DNA of 18,147 nucleotides from Actinomycetota bacterium (GTDB lineage Bacteria; Actinomycetota; Thermoleophilia; Solirubrobacterales; 70-9), in assembly GCA_018268695.1 (NCBI GenBank), contig JAFDWD010000835.1, positions 1 through 18,147 on the forward strand. Reading direction: 5' to 3'. The translations under genes and the position numbers were made by a program. Of the stretch, positions 13,362 to 18,147 are shown one piece after another. Within the stretch, counting starts at the first letter, position 1. Each line of letters begins with the position of its first letter. The notes beneath the pieces were generated by a model. That model did no database searches. It was not told where the DNA came from and saw nothing but the letters and a program-made list of their open reading frames with translations.

Positions 13362-15341
13362 ATGAAGGCGATCGCGCGCAGATCGGTTCTCGCGCCGGCC
13401 CTGATCGCGATGGCGACGGCGCTCGTCGCGGCACCGGCCACGGCCGCCCCCCTGCGACTGGGGGGCGCCGTGCTGCGACCCTGCCACGAAGGACCCGGCT
13501 ACTGCGGGAGCCTGGCGCGGCCCCTCGATCCCGGCATGCCCGCCGGCCCGCGGATCCGGATCGGCTACAAGTGGTTTCCGGCGACCGATCCCGGAGCGCG
13601 GGCGAAGGGCACGATCGTCGCCGTCGAGGGCGGCCCGGGCTACCCGTCGACCGGATCGCTGAGCAACTACACCGGCATCTTCGGCGCCGTCCGCGGGCGC
13701 TTCAACCTGCTGCTGGTCGACAACCGCGGGACCGGCAGCTCGGCGCTGATCCGCTGCCGCGGCCTCGATCGCTTCCCGCCGCGCAAGCGGGCATCGGGGC
13801 TCGCGTTCAGCCGTCGGGTCGGCGCCTGCGGGCGTTCCCTGAACCAGCGCTACCGGACCCCCTCCGGGAACCCGGTCCACGCCTCCGATCTCTTCGGCAC
13901 CGCCTACGCGGTCGAAGACCTCCACGCCGTCCTGCGGACGCTGGACCGCAAGCACGTCGAGCTCTACGGCGACTCCTACGGATCCTGGTTCGCCCAGGCC
14001 TACGCGGCCCGCCATCCCGACGACCTCTCGGCGGTGATCCTCGACTCCACCTACCCGGTCCGCGGGCTCGACCCGTACTACGCGTCCTCGGGCCTGGTCG
14101 CGCGAGCGGCGATGGACGCCGTCTGTGCCCGCAGCCTCGCCTGTCGGAGCGCCGCGCCGACCGGCACCCCGGTCGCCCGGCTCGCGGCGCTCCTCGACCA
14201 GGTCCGCCTCCGGCCCATCCGCGGCCGGGCCCCCGGCTCGCCGCCGCAGACGATCGGCCCAGTGCAGCTCGTCAACCTGGTGCAGAACGCCGGCTCGGAG
14301 GCCTACATCTGGCGGGAGCTCGACGCTTCGGTCCGGGCCGCGCTCGGCGGGGACGACGTGCCGCTGCTCCGCCTCTCCGCCTATGGGACGACCAACGGCG
14401 GCTACGCGGATCCCGGTTACTTCTCCGACGGCGCCTACATGGCGGTCAGCTGCACCGACTACCCACAGCTCTTCTCGCTCACGGCCCCGTTCGCGCGGCG
14501 CCGTTCGCAGTTCGCCGCCTCCGTCGCGGCGGCCCCGTCGGGTGCCTTCGCCCCGTTCACCGCCCCCGAGTGGGTCCGGATGTCGGCCTACTCGGAGCCC
14601 TACGACGCCTGCCTGAACTGGCCGCGTCCCACCAGGCTCGCCCCGGTCTTGCCGAAGCGGGTGCGCCCGTTGCCGGCCCGGGTGCCGGTGCTCGTCGTCG
14701 GCGGGGACCTCGACGACCTCACCCCGCTGCACGACGTCCGGCACTTCGCCCCCGGGCTCGGCGCCCGCGTGCGGATCGTCGACCTGCGCAACACCGTCCA
14801 CGTCACCTCCGAGGGCGAAACGACCCTGAACGTCGGCGCCCTCTGCGTCCGGCGGATCATCGACCGGTTCGTCGTCGACCCCGCCGCCCTGGAGCGCCTC
14901 GACACCCGCTGCGCGGCGCGCATCCCGCCGGTCCAGACCCCAGGCGCCTATCCGACCACCCTGGCGGCGGCGCACCCCGCGAGCATCCGCGGCGGCCCCG
15001 TCCGTTCACCCCGTGTGCGCCGGATGGTGACCGTCGCCGCCGGCGCCCTCGCCGACGCGACGATCCGCGCGGCGACCCTCCACGAAGACCACGGCGCGGG
15101 GCTGCGCGGGGGCTCTTGGACCCGCCCCGACGGCCGCTTCTACCTCCGCGACGTGCGCTTCACCGAAGACACCTCGGTCAGCGGCCACGGGAGCTACCGC
15201 TTCGTCGACGGTGCGACGAGGGGTCGGCTGCGAGTGCGGGACGGCGACCAGAGCGTGACCGTCGCCGTCGCCTGGAACCAACGCTCGGCGCGGGCCCACG
15301 CGACGGTCGGCGCTACCCGGTTCGTCTTGCCGGCCCCGTAG
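13362..15341 (+). CDS. Secreted S33-type alpha/beta hydrolase (tripeptidyl aminopeptidase SlpD/TAP-like) with extra C-terminal domain
   Basis: A 659-residue exported hydrolase. A signal peptide (basic start, hydrophobic core, ATAAP near 26-30) leads to a classic S33 peptidase core: oxyanion segment GGPGYPS, LLVDNRGTGSS, nucleophile elbow GDSYGS with S205, the acid in GGDLDDLTP (probably D451) and histidine H480 in NTVHVT. Several cysteines suit an extracellular protein. Homologues such as streptomycete SlpD/SlpE remove N-terminal tripeptides or act on esters. SlpD-type proteins are about 500-540 residues; here roughly 120 additional residues (about 540-659) form a beta-rich tail with GLRGGSW, FYLRDVRF and VSGHGSYRF, ending VLPAP. 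The ATG at 13362 precedes the signal peptide and has a weak ribosome-binding site. Its last 29 bases overlap the convergent phosphotransferase gene. Confidence 0.88.
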   Translation: MKAIARRSVLAPALIAMATALVAAPATAAPLRLGGAVLRPCHEGPGYCGSLARPLDPGMPAGPRIRIGYKWFPATDPGARAKGTIVAVEGGPGYPSTGSLSNYTGIFGAVRGRFNLLLVDNRGTGSSALIRCRGLDRFPPRKRASGLAFSRRVGACGRSLNQRYRTPSGNPVHASDLFGTAYAVEDLHAVLRTLDRKHVELYGDSYGSWFAQAYAARHPDDLSAVILDSTYPVRGLDPYYASSGLVARAAMDAVCARSLACRSAAPTGTPVARLAALLDQVRLRPIRGRAPGSPPQTIGPVQLVNLVQNAGSEAYIWRELDASVRAALGGDDVPLLRLSAYGTTNGGYADPGYFSDGAYMAVSCTDYPQLFSLTAPFARRRSQFAASVAAAPSGAFAPFTAPEWVRMSAYSEPYDACLNWPRPTRLAPVLPKRVRPLPARVPVLVVGGDLDDLTPLHDVRHFAPGLGARVRIVDLRNTVHVTSEGETTLNVGALCVRRIIDRFVVDPAALERLDTRCAARIPPVQTPGAYPTTLAAAHPASIRGGPVRSPRVRRMVTVAAGALADATIRAATLHEDHGAGLRGGSWTRPDGRFYLRDVRFTEDTSVSGHGSYRFVDGATRGRLRVRDGDQSVTVAVAWNQRSARAHATVGATRFVLPAP

Positions 15342-16197
15342 GGGCGGCCTGCTCGAGCACCTGGACGGCGTCGAGCCACGGCAGGGCTCCAGGCTCGCCC
15401 GCATGTTCGAGGCGACGCTGGGCGAACTGGACCCCGGCGACGGCGAACCACCAGGCGAGCTCTTCGTCGATGGGCTCCGAGCCGGCGGCCTCGCCGAGGT
15501 AGCCGGAGGTGACGGCTTCGGCCCGCGCCTCCTGCTCGACCGCGACGTAGCCTTCCGGGCCGCCGCCGAGCAGCGCGATGAACCGCGCCCGCCCGAGGTC
15601 GAGCCCGCGCGGTGACACCGCCGCGTCCTCCCAGTCGATGATCGTCCCGGCGACGCCGTCGTCGAGGAAGTTGCCGGGCCCCGGATCGCCGTGGCTCAGC
15701 GTCAACGGCGACTCGGCGTAGACGGAGGGAACCGCGGGGAGCGAGGCGCCGAGGTCGCGCCCGAGTGCCCGGTCGAGCTGCTCGACGCGCCGCTCGTGCA
15801 GGTGCAGGAAGTCCCCATGGTCGAGCGTCGGGAGGTCGCTTCCCTCCCACGGCACCTTCGAGAGGCGGCCGAGGGCGCCGCCGAGGCGCTCCCAACCGGC
15901 GGTCGAGGTCGGCGGCGCGCCGACGACCCGCTCGGTCACCAGACACAGGGCTCCCGCGTGCTCGCCCGGCTCCACCACCTCTCCCGCGACCAACAGCCGC
16001 GGCGCCGGCCCTCCCTGCGCCGCGATCCATTCGAGGGCGCGGCGTTCGCGCTCCAGAGCCCCCGAGATCAGCTCGATCTTCGCCGCGACCGCGCGGCCCG
16101 AGGACCTCTCGACCCCGAGGAGGACGCGATGCTTGATTCCCTGCGGAGCGCTGGTCGTGTCCCGGACCGTGGTGCCGTCGGCCAGGCGGAGGTTCAC
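15313..16197 (-). CDS. APH-fold phosphotransferase family protein
   Basis: A 294-residue kinase-like protein of the aminoglycoside phosphotransferase/choline kinase family. The catalytic loop LSHGDPGPGNFLDD has H169, D171 and N176, and the metal-binding IIDWEDA supplies D188; K40 in VAAKIE is the likely ATP lysine. Such proteins phosphorylate sugars, amino alcohols or antibiotics, and most chromosomal ones are housekeeping or metabolic. The start is a GTG 2 nt after the epimerase stop, with GAGGGC in the end of that gene as ribosome-binding site, so the two are co-translated; a sugar kinase role beside an aldose epimerase is a reasonable guess. Nothing in the sequence specifically shows antibiotic resistance. 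The 3' end overlaps the convergent hydrolase gene by 29 bp. Confidence 0.87.
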   Translation of the reverse strand: MNLRLADGTTVRDTTSAPQGIKHRVLLGVERSSGRAVAAKIELISGALERERRALEWIAAQGGPAPRLLVAGEVVEPGEHAGALCLVTERVVGAPPTSTAGWERLGGALGRLSKVPWEGSDLPTLDHGDFLHLHERRVEQLDRALGRDLGASLPAVPSVYAESPLTLSHGDPGPGNFLDDGVAGTIIDWEDAAVSPRGLDLGRARFIALLGGGPEGYVAVEQEARAEAVTSGYLGEAAGSEPIDEELAWWFAVAGVQFAQRRLEHAGEPGALPWLDAVQVLEQAAPTGPARRTG

Positions 16198-16199
16198 GC

Positions 16200-17147
16200 T
16201 CAGCCCTCGGACACGCGGATCGAGAAGGCGGCGTCGAACGTCTCACCCGGCGGGACGGAGACGAGCTCGGGGCCGCCGGCGAGGAGGGCGTTCGTGGGGG
16301 CGGTCATCGGCTCGATCGCGACCGCGTCGGTGTCGGCGGGAGCGAAGATCTGGGTGAAGGGATAGCCGCTGTCCATCCGCAGCTCGAGGCGTCGGTCGGG
16401 GCCGACGAGGGAGAAGGCGGTGCCCGGCGGAGGCGCGAGGAAGGCGTCGTCGTAGGTCCGGTCGGCGAGCGGCGCCGTCTCGATCGCGGCGGGCTCGCGC
16501 TCGCCGGTCGGCAGGCCGCGGTCGTCGAGGAGGATGCGCTCGGCGACCGGCGCGTCGAGGATCCATTCGGCCCGCGGCGCTTCGGGCAGCCGCAGGTAGG
16601 GATGGAAGCCGAAGGCGATCGGCACCGCGACGTCGCCGGTGGCGGTGACGCTGGTCGCGATCTCCAGCGAGTCCTCGACCAGCGTGGCTTCGATCTCCAC
16701 CAGGTGCGGGAAGGGGAACGCGTCGAGCAGGTGCGGGTAGGCGCCGAAGTCGAAGCTCGCCGCGAGCACCCCGCCGTCGTCCAGCTCGGCGTGGCGGCCG
16801 ACCCGCCAGCCCGGCGCCGCCGAGAGCAGGCCGTGCATCGGCAGGCCGTTGTCGTCGCGCTTCACCGGGAGGTCGGGCAGGGTGAGGTCGACGGCGCGCC
16901 CGTCCACCTCGATGCGATCGCCGGCGAGCCGGTTCGCCCACGGGTGGAGGAAGGGGATGCCCATCGTCGAGTAGTGGTCGACGTAGGCGCGCAGGCCGTT
17001 GCGCTGCCCGAGCAGCTCCTCGCCGCGGTGCCGCAGCGAGCAGCAGATCATCCCCGCCTCGGGGACGAAGACCGCCTCGAGCGCGGTGGCTTCGAGGGTC
17101 AGCGCGGCGAACCCCTCCTCGATGCGTTCGCCGATCATGGCCGGCAT
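16200..17147 (-). CDS. Aldose 1-epimerase (galactose mutarotase-like)
   Basis: A 315-residue beta-sandwich mutarotase that interconverts alpha and beta anomers of hexoses. Key residues are visible: N72 and R73 in HPWANRL, H105 in MHGLL, H182 in GFHPYL and the catalytic base E279 in [10 protein letters not shown]. Start choice is between GTG 17153, ATG 17147 and ATG 17138; 17147 is preferred because AGGTAGGTGAGA lies directly upstream. It is divergent from an LLM gene with essentially no intergenic space, and is followed after 2 nt by a phosphotransferase. It could belong to the glucose-6-phosphate 1-epimerase-like branch; substrate is not resolved. Confidence 0.88.
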   Translation of the reverse strand: MPAMIGERIEEGFAALTLEATALEAVFVPEAGMICCSLRHRGEELLGQRNGLRAYVDHYSTMGIPFLHPWANRLAGDRIEVDGRAVDLTLPDLPVKRDDNGLPMHGLLSAAPGWRVGRHAELDDGGVLAASFDFGAYPHLLDAFPFPHLVEIEATLVEDSLEIATSVTATGDVAVPIAFGFHPYLRLPEAPRAEWILDAPVAERILLDDRGLPTGEREPAAIETAPLADRTYDDAFLAPPPGTAFSLVGPDRRLELRMDSGYPFTQIFAPADTDAVAIEPMTAPTNALLAGGPELVSVPPGETFDAAFSIRVSEG

Positions 17148-17160
17148 TCTCACCTACCTG

Positions 17161-18147
17161 GTGGAACTCGGCGTCTACACCTTCGCGGAGCTGACCCCCG
17201 AGGTCGAGGGCGGGCCGGTGGTCGGCGCCGATCGTCGCCTGCGCGACCTGATCGAGGAGATCGAGCTGGCCGACCAGGTCGGGCTTGACGTCTTCGGCGT
17301 CGGCGAGCACCACCGTCCCGACTTCGCCGTCTCCTCGCCGGCGGTGGCGCTGGCCGCGGCGGCGGAGCGCACCGAGCGCATCCGCCTCACCAGTGCGGTC
17401 TCGGTGATCAGCTCCGACGACCCCGTCCGCGTCTTCCAGGATTTCGCCACGCTCGACCTCCTCTCCGGCGGGCGCGCCGAGATCATGGCCGGTCGCGGCT
17501 CTTTCATCGAGTCCTTCCCGCTCTTCGGCTACGACCTCGAGGACTACGACGAGCTCTTCGCCGAGAAGCTGGAGGTGCTGCTCGCGGTCCGCGCCTCCAC
17601 CGAAGTCACCTGGGACGGCCGGCTGCGCCCGTCGATCGACCGCCGCGGCGTCTATCCGCGCCCGCTCCAGGACCCGCTGCCGGTCTGGGTCGCGGTCGGC
17701 GGCTCACCGGAGTCGGCGATCCGCACCGGTCGCCTCGGCCTACCGATGGCGCTGGCGATCATCGGCGGCGAACCGGCCCGCTTCAAGCCGTTCGCCGAAC
17801 TGCACGCGGCCGCGGCGGCCGACGCGGGCGCGCCCCCTCCCGCCCTCAGCATCAACTCCCACGGCTTCGTCGCGCCCACCTCCCAGGCCGCCGCCGACAC
17901 CGCCTTCCCGGCCTTCGCCCGGATGATGGACCGCATCGGCCGCGAGCGCGGCTGGCCCCCGATGACCCGCGCCGCCTTCGAGGCGAGCCGCCGCCCGGAG
18001 GGCGCCACCCTGGTCGGCTCCCCCGCCGAGGTCGCCGAGAAGATCCTCCACCAGCACGCGATCTTCGATCACGACCGCTTCCTGATCCAGTTCAGCGTCG
18101 GCACCCTCCCCCACGCCGACGTGATGCGCTCGATCGAGCTCTTCGGC
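17161..18147 (+). CDS. LLM-class flavin-dependent oxidoreductase, 3' end beyond right edge
   Basis: The 329 codons in the window cover nearly all of a luciferase-like monooxygenase (family about 340 residues); no stop codon is reached. Signatures are [11 protein letters not shown] at the N-terminus, [10 protein letters not shown] (47-56), [16 protein letters not shown] (100-115) and [14 protein letters not shown] in the middle. The HHRPDF pattern is that of FMN-dependent luciferase-like proteins rather than the F420-type enzyme at 3347-4282. I chose GTG 17161 because the family's typical N-terminus begins there; an ATG at 17137 would overlap the divergent epimerase start. Neither has a clear ribosome-binding site, so a leaderless or very short leader is possible. 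Substrate unknown. Confidence 0.87.
   Translation, partial: MELGVYTFAELTPEVEGGPVVGADRRLRDLIEEIELADQVGLDVFGVGEHHRPDFAVSSPAVALAAAAERTERIRLTSAVSVISSDDPVRVFQDFATLDLLSGGRAEIMAGRGSFIESFPLFGYDLEDYDELFAEKLEVLLAVRASTEVTWDGRLRPSIDRRGVYPRPLQDPLPVWVAVGGSPESAIRTGRLGLPMALAIIGGEPARFKPFAELHAAAAADAGAPPPALSINSHGFVAPTSQAAADTAFPAFARMMDRIGRERGWPPMTRAAFEASRRPEGATLVGSPAEVAEKILHQHAIFDHDRFLIQFSVGTLPHADVMRSIELFG

Noticed and set aside
13212..14975. An N-terminal extension of the collagen-like protein antisense to the hydrolase
   Set aside because: The frame happens to stay open, but a good ribosome-binding site and a signal-peptide-like start are at 13211, and the hydrolase strand has the catalytic motifs.
15313..16197. 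An aminoglycoside resistance gene
   Set aside because: Only general APH catalytic motifs are present and it is coupled to an aldose epimerase; no mobile element is nearby.

Overview
The window is about 18 kb of very GC-rich, gene-dense DNA with no RNA genes, insertion sequences or CRISPR arrays that I can see. Codon use is strongly G/C-ending throughout, and GTG and TTG starts are common. Two luciferase-like (LLM) oxidoreductases, at least one resembling F420-dependent enzymes, a TetR-controlled acyl-CoA operon, a secreted tripeptidyl-aminopeptidase-like hydrolase and a collagen-like surface protein whose N-terminal Cys pair (YACV...CPGG...SW) is of a type I associate with Thermoleophilia suggest an actinobacterium, probably Solirubrobacterales. 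That placement is inference from gene style, not from a marker gene.

Left region (1-6569). A leftward run of LLM oxidoreductase, FAD amine oxidase, SRPBCC protein and HUMPS-family decarboxylase/aldolase (4282 down to 792) has gaps of 14, 5 and 1 nt and starts from a near-consensus sigma-70 promoter at 4338-4366. A class-III aminotransferase (668 to beyond the left edge) follows in the same direction with its own promoter at 734-762. The two promoters share a 30-bp core that is 22/30 identical, including spacer positions, so one regulator may control both. Running rightward from the same divergent region are a cyclase-family hydrolase and an MFS transporter. Together this looks like an uptake and breakdown (or modification) cassette for an amine-containing compound; the substrate is unknown.

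Middle region (6551-12180). A four-gene leftward operon (SDR dehydrogenase, acyl-CoA dehydrogenase, acyl-CoA ligase, Sad-like aldehyde dehydrogenase) is divergent from a TetR regulator. The 58-bp gap between SDR and TetR holds two similar dyads that look like TetR operators. The operon ends at a strong hairpin shared with the convergent MFS gene, and the TetR gene ends at another hairpin shared with the collagen-like gene. The enzymes fit activation and partial beta-oxidation of an acid or aldehyde; no enoyl-CoA hydratase or thiolase is present.

Right region (12189-18147). This contains a secreted or membrane-anchored collagen-like protein with a BclB-type C-terminal domain, a divergent secreted S33-type alpha/beta hydrolase with an extra C-terminal domain, a leftward pair of aldose 1-epimerase and APH-type phosphotransferase, and a rightward LLM oxidoreductase that runs off the right edge. 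The most unusual items are the twin promoter/operator elements, the composition of the left cassette, and the BclB-domain collagen-like protein with its pure GKE tandem repeat.
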